A DNA stretch of 45,042 bases. Source: an uncultured Bacilli bacterium (GTDB taxonomy: Bacteria > Bacillota_I > Bacilli_A > RF39 > UBA660). Within the stretch, counting starts at the first letter, position 1. Each line of letters opens with the position of its first letter. Below, in pieces: positions 33,320-42,018 of the stretch. A program made the position numbers and the translations under genes. The notes beneath the pieces were generated by a model. The model did not search any database. It was not told where the DNA came from and worked only from the letters and a program-made list of their open reading frames with translations. The stretch lies in assembly GCA_934132915.1 (NCBI GenBank), contig CAKPAK010000002.1, positions 1-45,042 on the forward strand. Direction: 5' to 3'.

Positions 33320-34247
33320 AAAAATAGCAGTTTTAATTCCATGTTATAATGAGTCAAAAACAATTAAGAAAGTAGTAGAAGATTATAAAAAAGCATTACC
33401 AGAAGCAGATGTTTATGTTTATGATAATAATTCTAGTGATCATACAGATGAGATAGCAAGAGAAGCTGGTGCTATTGTAAGATATGAATATCGTCAAGGA
33501 AAAGGTAATGTTATTAGAAGTATGTTTAAAGATATAGATGCTGATTGTTATTTAATGATTGATGGTGATGATACTTATCCTGCTGAAAATGCTCAAGAAA
33601 TGTGTGATTTAATCCTTGAAGGGAAAGCTGATATGGTAATCGGCGATAGATTATCATCAACTTATTTTACAGAAAATAAAAGACCATTTCATAATTTTGG
33701 TAATAGATTAGTAAGAGGATTAATTAATTTCTTATTTGAAAGTAATGTCCGTGATATTATGACGGGATATCGTGCTTTTAGTTATGAATTTGTAAAAACT
33801 TTTCCAGTTTTATCTAAAGGGTTTGAAATTGAAACAGAGATGACTATTCATGCTCTTGAGAAAAACTTTTTACTAAAAGAAGTAAAAGTGGGATATAGAG
33901 ATAGACCAGCTGGAAGTGTTTCTAAACTTAATACATATCGTGATGGCTTTAGGGTATTAAAAACTATTGGAAGATTATTTAAAGAATACAAACCAACTAT
34001 TTTCTTTAGCTTGTTAAGCTTGTTATTTTTGATTATTTCCTTTGGCTTTGGAATACCAGTTTTTGCTGAATACTTTAAAACAGGGTTAGTACCAAGATAT
34101 CCAACGTTGATATTTTCCGGTTTTATGTTGATGATAGCCATTATTTTATTTGCTTGTGGACTTATTTTGGAAGTGGTGGTTAAGAAAAACAGACAGTTGT
34201 TTGAACTTATATTGATTAATACAAATAGTAGGAAGAAGGATTTATAA
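33306..34247 (+). CDS. GtrB-like polyprenyl-phosphate glycosyltransferase (GT2), second copy
   Basis: From ATG 33306 this is a 313-residue protein. ATG 33303 and 33291 are in frame, but GAAGGTG (33293-33299) is best placed for 33306. The GT2 domain has L-I-P-C-Y-N-E-S near 10, V-Y-D-N-N-S-S-D near 38, and M-I-D-G-D-D-T-Y near 80. R-D-R-P-A-G-S-V-S-K-L comes near 195, and two C-terminal membrane helices lie at about 232-255 and 268-290. It resembles DPM/GtrB enzymes that charge undecaprenyl phosphate with a sugar. It is only distantly similar to the GtrB-like protein at 19006, so the two probably use different sugars. Confidence 0.88.
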   Translation: MKKNKKIAVLIPCYNESKTIKKVVEDYKKALPEADVYVYDNNSSDHTDEIAREAGAIVRYEYRQGKGNVIRSMFKDIDADCYLMIDGDDTYPAENAQEMCDLILEGKADMVIGDRLSSTYFTENKRPFHNFGNRLVRGLINFLFESNVRDIMTGYRAFSYEFVKTFPVLSKGFEIETEMTIHALEKNFLLKEVKVGYRDRPAGSVSKLNTYRDGFRVLKTIGRLFKEYKPTIFFSLLSLLFLIISFGFGIPVFAEYFKTGLVPRYPTLIFSGFMLMIAIILFACGLILEVVVKKNRQLFELILINTNSRKKDL

Positions 34248-34248
34248 A

Positions 34249-34704
34249 ATGAATAATAATGATAAAATAGAAATATTTATAGAAAAAATGCTAAAATTAT
34301 TTCATATTAAAGTGAGCAAAAAAACAAAAAAATTATTTGTACAGATATTTAAGTTTGCTATAGTTGGTGTAACAGCAACGGTAATTGATTTTGCTTTTCT
34401 TTATGTTTTCAAAGAATTTTTTCATTTACCTGTAATACTATCTAATACTTTGTCTTTTTGTATTTCTGTTATCTACAATTACATTGCTAGTGTTAAATGG
34501 GTATTTGATGTTAATAGTGAAAAAAATAAGAAAAGTCAATTTGTTGAATTTATTTTATTTAGTATAGTTGGGTTATTATTAAATGATTTAATTATGTGGA
34601 TTTGTATTGATAAATTTAGTGTATATTATTTACTTTCAAAAATAATAGCTACTGTTATTGTAATGGTATTTAATTTTATTACTAGAAAGATGTTTTTAGA
34701 GTGA
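34249..34704 (+). CDS. GtrA-family flippase
   Basis: This 151-residue, four-helix membrane protein matches the GtrA family. It starts after a short basic arm with F-V-Q-I-F-K-F-A-I-V-G-V-T-A-T-V-I-D-F, the defining K-F-x-x-V-G-x-x-x-T-x-x-D motif. Y-N-Y-I-A-S-V-K-W-V-F near 80 and a final F-N-F-I-T-R-K also match (compare N-F-x-x-x-R-x-x-V-F). GtrA proteins are thought to flip undecaprenyl-phosphate sugars to the outside. It begins one base after the GtrB-like stop. Confidence 0.9.
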   Translation: MNNNDKIEIFIEKMLKLFHIKVSKKTKKLFVQIFKFAIVGVTATVIDFAFLYVFKEFFHLPVILSNTLSFCISVIYNYIASVKWVFDVNSEKNKKSQFVEFILFSIVGLLLNDLIMWICIDKFSVYYLLSKIIATVIVMVFNFITRKMFLE

Positions 34705-34795
34705 AAATTTCTTTATATTTCATAAAATTTTATGTATTTATGAAGGTTATAGAAAAAAATAATAAAAAATTAATGTGTTTTGAATTTGAATATAT

Positions 34796-34824
34796 TTGTC
34801 AAATTCTTTTTTTTATTGTAGAAT
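34796..34824 (+). promoter_or_regulatory. glmS promoter
   Basis: TTGTCA (34796-34801), 17 bases, TAGAAT (34819-34824). The leader is only about 65 bases, too short for a glmS ribozyme, and none of its conserved core is visible. Confidence 0.7.
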
Positions 34825-34897
34825 AACTTATTAGAAAGATTAAGAATATTATAATAGTAAGTGTTTATAATTATTCGTTAGAAGGAGTAGTTACATT

Positions 34898-36655
34898 ATG
34901 TGTGGAATAGTAGGTTACATAGGTTCAAAAAGACCTAAAGATATATTAATAGAAGGGCTTAAAGCTTTGGAATATCGGGGATATGATTCAGCTGGTATAG
35001 CTTTAAAAAACGATTCATCCGTTCAGGTGATTAAAGGATTAGGGCGTGTGTCTTCTTTGGAAGATAAAATAAATCAAACGGAAGTGATAGATGCTTCTAT
35101 TGGAATAGCTCATACAAGATGGGCAACTCATGGAGAACCAAATGAAATAAATGCTCATCCTCATACTGTTGGAAAAGTTACATTGGTTCATAATGGTATT
35201 ATTGAAAATGCCCAAGAAATAAAAGAAAAATTAAGGAAAAATGGAGTCCGTTTTCAAAGTGAAACAGATACTGAAGTGTTATGTGGTTTAATTGATTATT
35301 ATTACAAAACAGATCCAGTGCAAGCAATTAATGAAGCTATTATGGAAGTGCGTGGTTCTTATGCCTTAGCTATTATTTTTGAAGATCAAGCTAAATTATT
35401 TGCGGTTAGAAAGGATTTGCCATTAATTGTTGGTTATGGAAAAGAAGAATATTTTGTGGCAAGTGATATTTCAGCTATTATTCGATTTACTAATCAATAT
35501 TCTTTATTGGAAAACAATGAAATTGCTGAATTAGATTTTAATGGAGTTACTGTTTATAAACATGGGGAAAAAATATCCAAAACCATTTTACAAACAGATT
35601 TAACAGCAGAAGCACATGGAAAATGTGGATATGATCATTACATGTTGAAAGAAATTATGGAAGAACCGGTTGTTTTAGCTAAGACATTAAAACCTTTCAT
35701 TGATGATTTTACAAAAATACCAGATTTAAGTGAATATAAAGAAATTCATATTGTAGCATGTGGTTCTGCTATGTATGCTGGAATGATTGGTAAAAGTTTA
35801 CTAGAGGAAGAAGCTCATGTTAAGGTTCTTTGTGAAGTTGCTAGTGAGTATCGTTATAAACATGTTATTTATGATCAAAAAACATTAGTTATTGTTATTT
35901 CTCAATCTGGAGAAACAGCTGATACGATTGCAGCGATGCGAAAGGCTAAGGATAATGGTATCTCTACATTGGCGATTGTTAATGTTAAAAATTCAACAAT
36001 TGCAAGAGAATGTGATGAACAGATTTTTATTGAAGCTGGTCTTGAAATTGCTGTTGCTACGACAAAGGCTTATATTTTACAAGTCCTTATTTTATCATTA
36101 TTAGCCTATAGAATGACTGATAAACATCAGATGATAGATGAATTAAGAGCTTTGCCTGAACTTTTAGAACAGGTTATTTGTCAAAGAAATAAGTATTTAG
36201 CAATTGCTAAAAAGATCTATCACAAAGAAGATATTTTCTTTATTGGTAGAAAGATTGATTATGCTATTTCTCTAGAAGGTAGTTTGAAGTTAAAGGAAGT
36301 TTCTTATATTCATAGTGAGGCATATCAAGCTGGAGAATTAAAGCATGGAACAATTTCTTTGATTGATAACGGTACGCCAGTTTTTTCAATTGTTACAGCT
36401 GATGATGTTAAAGAAAAAATGCTTTCTAATATTTGTGAAGTAAAAGCAAGAGGTGCTATGACAATTGTTATTAGTAATAATGATATGAGTGATTTTGATT
36501 GTGACTATTTTATTCAAATTCCTAAAGTTAGTGTGTTTTTACAATCAATATTGGTTGTTCCTTGCTTGCAATTAATTGCTTATGAAACTGCTAAATTACG
36601 AGGATGTGATATAGATAAACCTAAGAACTTGGCAAAAAGCGTTACTGTAGAGTAA
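34898..36655 (+). CDS. glmS: glutamine-fructose-6-phosphate aminotransferase (isomerising)
   Basis: This 585-residue cytosolic enzyme makes glucosamine-6-phosphate from fructose-6-phosphate and glutamine, the first step to UDP-GlcNAc for wall and glycopolymer. The N-terminal Ntn glutaminase starts M-C2-G-I-V-G-Y-I-G with Cys2 as nucleophile. L-E-Y-R-G-Y-D-S-A-G, H-T-R-W-A-T-H-G and H-N-G-I-I-E-N are all present. Two SIS domains follow (A-C-G-S-A-M-Y-A-G; S-Q-S-G-E-T-A-D-T; E-G-S-L-K-L-K-E-V-S-Y). The end P-K-N-L-A-K-S-V-T-V-E is the standard C-terminus. RBS AGAAGGAG. It lies right after the glycopolymer locus. Confidence 0.97.
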   Translation: MCGIVGYIGSKRPKDILIEGLKALEYRGYDSAGIALKNDSSVQVIKGLGRVSSLEDKINQTEVIDASIGIAHTRWATHGEPNEINAHPHTVGKVTLVHNGIIENAQEIKEKLRKNGVRFQSETDTEVLCGLIDYYYKTDPVQAINEAIMEVRGSYALAIIFEDQAKLFAVRKDLPLIVGYGKEEYFVASDISAIIRFTNQYSLLENNEIAELDFNGVTVYKHGEKISKTILQTDLTAEAHGKCGYDHYMLKEIMEEPVVLAKTLKPFIDDFTKIPDLSEYKEIHIVACGSAMYAGMIGKSLLEEEAHVKVLCEVASEYRYKHVIYDQKTLVIVISQSGETADTIAAMRKAKDNGISTLAIVNVKNSTIARECDEQIFIEAGLEIAVATTKAYILQVLILSLLAYRMTDKHQMIDELRALPELLEQVICQRNKYLAIAKKIYHKEDIFFIGRKIDYAISLEGSLKLKEVSYIHSEAYQAGELKHGTISLIDNGTPVFSIVTADDVKEKMLSNICEVKARGAMTIVISNNDMSDFDCDYFIQIPKVSVFLQSILVVPCLQLIAYETAKLRGCDIDKPKNLAKSVTVE

Positions 36656-36735
36656 TATTGTTTAGTTTATGATTATTTTTGTTTTTCCTTGCTATTTTTA
36701 AGCCATTATATTATCCTTTAAGTAAGGAGGCAAAT

Positions 36736-37638
36736 ATGCTAGATGTTAGGGATATTGTAAAATATTATGGTAAACAAAAAGCAGTGGATCATTTATCTTT
36801 TCAGGTTAATAAGGGTGAAATATTTGGTTTGCTTGGAGAAAATGGTGCTGGTAAGACGACCACTTTTCGTATTATTATGGGATTGTTAGAAGCAAGTAGT
36901 GGTGAAGTTTTATTAGATGGTAAAAAAATAGATTATTCTATGACGGATCAAATTGGTTTTGTCACTGAAGAACGAAGTTTATTGTTAAAAATGACTGTCA
37001 AAGAACAGATTATTTATTATGGTGTTTTGAAAGGCATGGAAGAAGATACAATTGTTTCTGAACTTAAAAAGTGGTTACAAAAATTTGATATTGCTGAATA
37101 CATGGATCGCAAAATCAAAGAATTATCAAAAGGTAATCAGCAAAAAATACAGTTTATCTCCGCTGTTATTCATCATCCAAAACTTTTAATATTAGATGAA
37201 CCTTTTTCTGGACTTGATCCAATTAATGTTCAATTATTAAAAGATGCTATTTATCAATTACAACAAGAAGGATGCGCCATTATATTTTCATCTCATCAAA
37301 TGGAATATATTGAAAATTTTTGCCAAAAACTGATTATTTTGGAAAAAGGTCACGCTATTGTAGATGGTTATTTAAAAGATATAAAAAAATCTTGGCCTGT
37401 AAAAACATTACTGTTACAAGGAGAAGATTTACCACTTGCAACAATTGAAAAAGTAAAAGGCGTTTTATCCATTCAATCTCATTTGGATGAATATGAGATA
37501 AAAATAGAAAATGAGCAAGTTGCTTTTAAGATATTTTCTAAAATCAAAAATTGTCTTATTACGAAATTTGTTGTAAGTGAACCAACATTAAACGAAATCT
37601 TTATTACAAAAGTAGGGGGTGATCATCATGAAAAATAA
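36736..37638 (+). CDS. ABC exporter ATP-binding protein (NatA-like)
   Basis: From ATG 36736, behind the perfect AAGGAGG at 36724-36730, this is a 300-residue ATPase. The open frame extends 19 codons further up but has no ribosome-binding site there. Walker A G-E-N-G-A-G-K-T-T near 38-46, signature L-S-K-G-N-Q-Q near 134, and Walker B L-L-I-L-D-E-P-F-S-G-L-D-P near 155 are intact. The Q-loop region F-V-T-E-E-R-S-L is typical of the NatA group, where E-E-R/E-R-G-L is common. A C-terminal domain of about 80 residues follows the switch His. It is coupled to the permease by an 11-base overlap. Family roles include Na+ extrusion and peptide/antibiotic export; the substrate is unknown. Confidence 0.9.
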   Translation: MLDVRDIVKYYGKQKAVDHLSFQVNKGEIFGLLGENGAGKTTTFRIIMGLLEASSGEVLLDGKKIDYSMTDQIGFVTEERSLLLKMTVKEQIIYYGVLKGMEEDTIVSELKKWLQKFDIAEYMDRKIKELSKGNQQKIQFISAVIHHPKLLILDEPFSGLDPINVQLLKDAIYQLQQEGCAIIFSSHQMEYIENFCQKLIILEKGHAIVDGYLKDIKKSWPVKTLLLQGEDLPLATIEKVKGVLSIQSHLDEYEIKIENEQVAFKIFSKIKNCLITKFVVSEPTLNEIFITKVGGDHHEK

Positions 37639-38932
37639 GTTTATCTTTTTAACAAAGCTGAGCCTTAAAAAGAAGATATGTTCAAAATGGTTTGTGATTG
37701 TCAACTTGCTATTTGCATTTTTGATTATTGGCCTTTTAAATCTGCAAGCAATTATTACATTTTTTGGAGGTAATTTTAATCAAGATATTACTGTTTTGAT
37801 GTTTGATGAAACAAATCAGGCTTATGATGCTTTCTCTTCATCACTTGACAGTATTGTTCATGAATCTTCTACTGATTTAGAAGGTAAAATCACAGTAAAA
37901 CAAGTAGCAAATGAATTTAATGAATCCACCTTGAAAGACAATGAAGTTTTTATTCATTTGTTATTAGATACTAACAATGAATTATTTGCTAAAGTTATTA
38001 GTCAAAAAAAAATAGAAACGTTAACTTATCAGTTAATTTCACAAAGTTTAGATAATACTAAATTAGCATATACGTTAGATAAAAACCAAATTGCTCCTGC
38101 TGTGTTGAATGAATTATCAAACCCTATTTCTATTCAGAGAGTGGTTTATCATGATCAAAATAGTGCAGATGAAAATACGAATATGATTATTAATACTATT
38201 TTTCCAACGGTTATATTACCAATCTTTATGCTTACTATGATTTTAGTTCAAATGGTTGGTGGAGAAATTTGTGAAGAAAAATCAACGAAGAGTATGGAAA
38301 TTATCATTTCTAATGTTAGCCCAAAGGTACACTTATCATCTAAGATTTTAGCAGGAAATTTATTTGTGCTTTTGCAAGCAATTTTACTTTTATTATATGT
38401 TGGTTTAGGGTTTGGTGTAGCAAAGTTATTTTCTAATGGTATTCAATTGCCAAGTGAAGTGGTAAGTGTTTTAGATAGTTTGAAAACAACTGGATTTATG
38501 GATAAATTAGTATATTTAATTCCACTTACACTTGTTCTTATTGTATTATCTTTTATTGCTTATGCTTTAGTAGCAGGAATTTTAGCTTCTGTTACAACAA
38601 ATACTGAAGATTTTCAACAAATTCAAACACCACTTATGTTAATTTCCGTTGTTGGTTATTATCTTTCTATTATGGCAGGAGTATTTGAAGGTTCTTTATT
38701 TGTTAGAGTTTTATCCTATGTACCATTTTTATCTTCTTTTCTTAGTCCGTCACTGTTATTAATGGGACAAATCTCTATTGTTGATGTTGTTGTTTCTATT
38801 TTCATTTTAGTTTTGTTTATAGGAATTTTATTGACGTTTGGAATGAAGATATATCGTGTTGGAGTATTGAATTATTCTAATGAAAAAGTTTGGAATCGTT
38901 TTTTTAAGGCTTTCAAAGAAAAGGATGTATGA
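37628..38932 (+). CDS. ABC exporter permease (NatB-like, ABC-2 family)
   Basis: From ATG 37628 this is a 434-residue protein. There is one membrane helix at about 22-42, then a large outside domain of about 130 residues with no cysteines, then five to six helices from about 190 onward. V-G-G-E-I-C-E-E-K-S-T-K-S-M-E-I-I-I-S near 214-232 is the hallmark cytoplasmic loop of NatB/YhaP-type permeases. GGGGGTGATC serves as ribosome-binding site inside the natA-like gene's end. It forms the membrane half of the exporter with the preceding ATPase. Confidence 0.88.
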   Translation: MKNKFIFLTKLSLKKKICSKWFVIVNLLFAFLIIGLLNLQAIITFFGGNFNQDITVLMFDETNQAYDAFSSSLDSIVHESSTDLEGKITVKQVANEFNESTLKDNEVFIHLLLDTNNELFAKVISQKKIETLTYQLISQSLDNTKLAYTLDKNQIAPAVLNELSNPISIQRVVYHDQNSADENTNMIINTIFPTVILPIFMLTMILVQMVGGEICEEKSTKSMEIIISNVSPKVHLSSKILAGNLFVLLQAILLLLYVGLGFGVAKLFSNGIQLPSEVVSVLDSLKTTGFMDKLVYLIPLTLVLIVLSFIAYALVAGILASVTTNTEDFQQIQTPLMLISVVGYYLSIMAGVFEGSLFVRVLSYVPFLSSFLSPSLLLMGQISIVDVVVSIFILVLFIGILLTFGMKIYRVGVLNYSNEKVWNRFFKAFKEKDV

Positions 38933-38991
38933 GTTACATTTCTTTTTTTTGAAAATTATGCTATTCTATAAAAGAAAGGTAGGAAATTTTT

Positions 38992-39912
38992 GTGAAACAA
39001 AAAATTGTTGTAATTGGATGTGGTCATGTTGGACTTAGTTATGTTGAAAAAATGGCAGCACAACCTAATTTGAATGTTGAAATTGTTTTAATTGATCAAG
39101 AGAAAGAAACTTTAAAGGGTGAAATTTTAGATTTAGATCAGGGACTTAGTTTGATGGGAAGTGTTTCTTCTATTCGAATTGGTGATTATGAAGATTGTAA
39201 GGATGCTAGTATTGTTTGTCTTACGGCAGGGGTAGAGCAATCGATGTACGATAGATTGTATGATTTACAAGCGACAAATGAAATTGTTCGTGATATTGTT
39301 AAACAAGTGATGGAACATCAATTTCAAGGCATTTTTTTGGTAGCTAGTAATCCAGTAGATGTTATTAGTTATCTTGTTTCTTATTATGCTGATTATTCTT
39401 ATCAAAAAGTCATTGGTACTGGAACGATGCTTGATACTGCTAGATTGAAAACACTTCTTTCTAAACAACTACTAGTAAAACCAGAAGATATTACAGCTTT
39501 TGTATTGGGTGAACACGGAAATAGTCAATTTGTGGCATGGAATAATGCAAATGTTGGATTACAAAATTTACAAATGTTTTTATCATTAGAAGAAAAAGAA
39601 GCTTATGCTAAAGCAGTAAAAGAAATGGGAAGTACAATTGTTTCTTATAAGGGACATACTTCTCATGGTGTTGCTTATTGTCTTGTTCGGTTGAGTCTTG
39701 CAATTTTATTAGATGAAAAATGTATTTATCCAGTTTCTTGTTATCAAGATAACTTTGACGTTTATCTTTCGACGCCTGCTGTGATTGGTAAAGATGGAAT
39801 TGAAAGGAAAATAAATATAAAATTAACAGAAGTAGAGAAAGAAAAATTACTTTGTAGTGCAAAGATAATGAAAGAAGCAATTGCTAAAATTTTACCACCA
39901 GAATTATATTAA
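38992..39912 (+). CDS. L-lactate/malate dehydrogenase-family 2-hydroxyacid dehydrogenase
   Basis: This is a 306-residue protein starting at GTG 38992 behind AAAGGTAGGA. NAD binding is shown by V-I-G-C-G-H-V-G near 6-13 and I-D near 34. The catalytic pair is in place: L-D-T-A-R (Asp and Arg of the LDH D-x-x-R motif) near 150, and G-E-H-G-N-S-Q with the proton-relay His near 177. The mobile substrate loop reads A-G-V-E-Q-S-M-Y-D-R-L-Y-D-L instead of the usual A-G-x-x-Q-K-P-G-E-T-R-x-D-L. It lacks the K-P-G-E-T segment and shifts the arginine by one. This recalls L-2-hydroxyisocaproate dehydrogenases more than standard LDH, so the keto-acid substrate is uncertain. It is a single gene closed by a bidirectional terminator. 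Confidence 0.85.
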   Translation: MKQKIVVIGCGHVGLSYVEKMAAQPNLNVEIVLIDQEKETLKGEILDLDQGLSLMGSVSSIRIGDYEDCKDASIVCLTAGVEQSMYDRLYDLQATNEIVRDIVKQVMEHQFQGIFLVASNPVDVISYLVSYYADYSYQKVIGTGTMLDTARLKTLLSKQLLVKPEDITAFVLGEHGNSQFVAWNNANVGLQNLQMFLSLEEKEAYAKAVKEMGSTIVSYKGHTSHGVAYCLVRLSLAILLDEKCIYPVSCYQDNFDVYLSTPAVIGKDGIERKINIKLTEVEKEKLLCSAKIMKEAIAKILPPELY

Positions 39913-39916
39913 AATA

Positions 39917-39946
39917 AAAAGTCTTACATATTTTTGTAAGGCTTTT
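39917..39946. terminator. bidirectional terminator between the LDH-family gene and def
   Basis: AAAAGTCTTACA (39917-39928), loop TATTTT, TGTAAGGCTTTT (39935-39946), with one G-T pair. It serves both convergent genes. Confidence 0.8.
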
Positions 39947-40493
39947 AAATGGCTCTATATAGGTCTTTATCTTTGAATGGATGCTTTTTATCAATATGAT
40001 CTGTAAATAAAATACCATTTAAATGATCAATTTCATGCTGGAAAGCGATGGCTAGTTCTTCTCTTGCTCTTATTTTAATTTTGTTGCCATTTCTATCATA
40101 TCCTTCGATTGTCACTCTTGCAAATCTTGGAACGATACCTTCAACGTCACGATTGACAGATAAACAGCCTTCACCCATTTCAACATAAATTTTTTCTTCT
40201 GAATTACTGATAATTTTAGGATTACAAATAATATAAGTTTCAAATTCTCCTTCATCCACCTCATAAACAACTGTTAAAAAACGTTTTAAAATTCCAACTT
40301 GAACAGCGGCCATTCCCATTCCTGGGCGTAGATCGTATTTTTCAGCTAATTTGTCAATTTGACTGTTTGTTAAGTATTCAACCATTTCATCAATTGCTTT
40401 TTGATCTTCTTTACTTAAAGGAAAAGTAACTTCTTTGCTGATTTGATGTAATCTTTTATCTTTTTCATCTAATATATCTTTCGTTTTTAACAT
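39945..40493 (-). CDS. def: peptide deformylase
   Basis: From the ATG at 40493 (minus strand) this is a 182-residue enzyme, the normal size for Firmicute type-2 deformylases. It removes the formyl group from new proteins at the ribosome. The three metal-site motifs are intact: G-M-G-M-A-A-V-Q-V-G near 70 (motif 1), E-G-C-L-S-V near 118 (motif 2, Cys ligand), and H-E-I-D-H near 160 (motif 3, two His ligands and Glu). A start 12 codons further up (40529) is possible, but GGGGTAAG fits 40493 better. It lies convergent to the LDH-family gene. Confidence 0.95.
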   Translation of the reverse strand: MLKTKDILDEKDKRLHQISKEVTFPLSKEDQKAIDEMVEYLTNSQIDKLAEKYDLRPGMGMAAVQVGILKRFLTVVYEVDEGEFETYIICNPKIISNSEEKIYVEMGEGCLSVNRDVEGIVPRFARVTIEGYDRNGNKIKIRAREELAIAFQHEIDHLNGILFTDHIDKKHPFKDKDLYRAI

Positions 40494-40532
40494 ACTACTT
40501 ACCCCGTTTCTAAAGCAATATTTTAACACAAA

Positions 40533-40564
40533 AGCAAAAAAAAAGAAAGGGATAACCTTTCTTT
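40533..40564 (-). terminator. terminator of the YjcZ-like small gene
   Basis: On the minus strand AAAGAAAGG (40564-40556) pairs with CCTTTCTTT (40550-40542) and is followed by a T run (the A run at 40533-40544 on the plus strand). It overlaps the stop codon of the small gene. Confidence 0.8.
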
Positions 40565-40727
40565 AACGTGAATATCTTGCACCGATAACAATGACAAGTA
40601 ATATAAATAATACTAAAATAATGGCATAATTATTTGTGTTATTTGTATTTCCATAGGTGTAAGTTGGATAGAAGTAAGGCGTTTGCATACTTGGGCATCC
40701 GCAACTTCCGCCACCATAATAATACAT
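40563..40727 (-). CDS. 54-residue YjcZ-like small membrane protein
   Basis: This is a small gene with a perfect AAAGGAGG ribosome-binding site eight bases before its ATG (40727) and a strong terminator right after its TAA. The protein starts M-Y-Y-Y-G-G-G-S-C-G-C-P, is rich in Tyr, Asn, Thr and Pro up to residue 33, and ends with one membrane helix I-I-L-V-L-F-I-L-L-V-I-V-I-G-A and R-Y-S-R. The Gly/Tyr-rich head followed by L-F-I-L-L-V-I-V-G-A near the C-terminus is the pattern of YjcZ/SscA-type small proteins of Bacillota, several of which are linked to spores. Resemblance only: this copy has a longer tail and extra cysteines (Cys9, Cys11). A TTGACG/TATAGT pair lies upstream but with short spacing. 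Confidence 0.75.
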   Translation of the reverse strand: MYYYGGGSCGCPSMQTPYFYPTYTYGNTNNTNNYAIILVLFILLVIVIGARYSR

Positions 40728-40855
40728 ATAGAATTCCTCCTTTATCTACTATAAGATATGAAAAGTAGCGTCAACCTGTTAATGAATTTGTCTAAGATAT
40801 ATTTTCACTAATCTTAAATTTATGTTATGATAATACTATGGGGAGGCTAGTTATC

Positions 40856-41995
40856 ATGAAGCAAAAACATATTTTGAAATACCTTGATAAACCTTTATTT
40901 ATTATAACGGCTATTTTGTTTTTATTTGGTTTAATTATGGTTTTTTCTGCTAGTAATGTAACTGCTTATATGAATGGTGGAAGTCCATATAGTTATTTTA
41001 TTAGACAAGGATTATTTTTATTAATTGGTAGTTGTTTATTCCTTTTTCTCATTAAATTTAATACTAAAGTTTATGGAATTGTTTCTCATTTTCTGTTGTT
41101 TGTCATTATCGCTATTTTATTACTTTTGTTAATTTATGGTAAAGCAACTAACTATGCTATTAGTTGGATTAAAATTGGTGGTTTTACTATTCAGCCCAGT
41201 GAGTTTGCTAAAGTGATTATGATTGTTTTTATAGCTCGATATTATGAAATTAATGAAAAGCGACTGGATAATTGGCTGGTTAGTTCTGTTCCATTACTAG
41301 TAGGAATGGGAATTACATTTTTGATTGTTTGTCAGCCAGATCTTGGAACGGCTATTATCTTTGCACTGTTGGTTGGTTTACTGTTTTTAGCTGTACCAAT
41401 TCCCAAAAAAGTCAAAGCTAATATTATTATTTTTATAGTATTAAGTGGTGTTGTTGTTGTTTGCTTTTTATTAATGGCTGGTAAATCTTTGATTCATCAA
41501 CGACAATTAGAACGATTTAATTTTTTACGACCATGTGATCGATTATTAAGTACTGGTAATCAGGTTTGTAATGGTTATATTGCAATTAATAATGGTGGTT
41601 TAACTGGTATTGGACTTGGTAATAGTACACAAAAATATTTATACTTACCATATCCTTATACAGATTTTATTTATGCTGTTGTGATTGAAGAACTTGGCGT
41701 GATTGTTGGTACTTTGTTGATTTTAGCATATCTTTATGTTATTTATCGAATTTTAAAAATTGGCAAGGCTAGTTTTACCAATAGGGGAGCGATTATTTGT
41801 TATGGAGTTGCTAGTTATATCTTTTTACATGTTGTAGTTAATCTGATGGGACTTTTTGGTTTAATGCCGATGACAGGTGTTCCACTTCCTTTTATAAGTT
41901 ATGGTGGTAGTTTTACGATTTGTTTAATTGTTGCTTTAACTTTAGTGCAAAGAGTGCAAATTGAAACAAAAATAAGAGAAGCAAAATTACGGTAA
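40856..41995 (+). CDS. FtsW/RodA/SpoVE-family peptidoglycan polymerase
   Basis: From ATG 40856 this is a 379-residue SEDS protein. GGGGAGG (40840-40846) is nine bases upstream, while the in-frame ATG 40838 overlaps that site. It has about ten membrane helices. Key SEDS motifs: I-Q-P-S-E-F-A-K near 115, Q-P-D-L-G-T near 162 (catalytic Asp), N-N-G-G-L-T-G-I-G-L-G then Q-K-Y-L-Y-L-P-Y-P-Y-T-D-F-I-Y-A near 255-275, and a final P-L-P-F-I-S-Y-G-G-S near 345. It polymerises lipid II together with a class-B penicillin-binding protein. The Q-K-Y-L-Y-L-P stretch and G-N-S give it an FtsW flavour, but RodA or SpoVE cannot be excluded; no partner PBP is adjacent. Confidence 0.9.
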   Translation: MKQKHILKYLDKPLFIITAILFLFGLIMVFSASNVTAYMNGGSPYSYFIRQGLFLLIGSCLFLFLIKFNTKVYGIVSHFLLFVIIAILLLLLIYGKATNYAISWIKIGGFTIQPSEFAKVIMIVFIARYYEINEKRLDNWLVSSVPLLVGMGITFLIVCQPDLGTAIIFALLVGLLFLAVPIPKKVKANIIIFIVLSGVVVVCFLLMAGKSLIHQRQLERFNFLRPCDRLLSTGNQVCNGYIAINNGGLTGIGLGNSTQKYLYLPYPYTDFIYAVVIEELGVIVGTLLILAYLYVIYRILKIGKASFTNRGAIICYGVASYIFLHVVVNLMGLFGLMPMTGVPLPFISYGGSFTICLIVALTLVQRVQIETKIREAKLR

Positions 41996-42018
41996 TTTTA
42001 ATAATTGCTGTAATTTTT
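41984..42018 (+). terminator. terminator of the FtsW/RodA gene
   Basis: AAATTACGG (41984-41992) pairs with CTGTAATTT (42008-42016), one G-T pair, then T. The left arm contains the last codons of the gene. Confidence 0.6.

Noticed and set aside
34825..34897. glmS ribozyme/riboswitch in the glmS leader
   Set aside because: The leader between the mapped promoter and the ATG is only about 70 bases, and the conserved ribozyme core is not visible.
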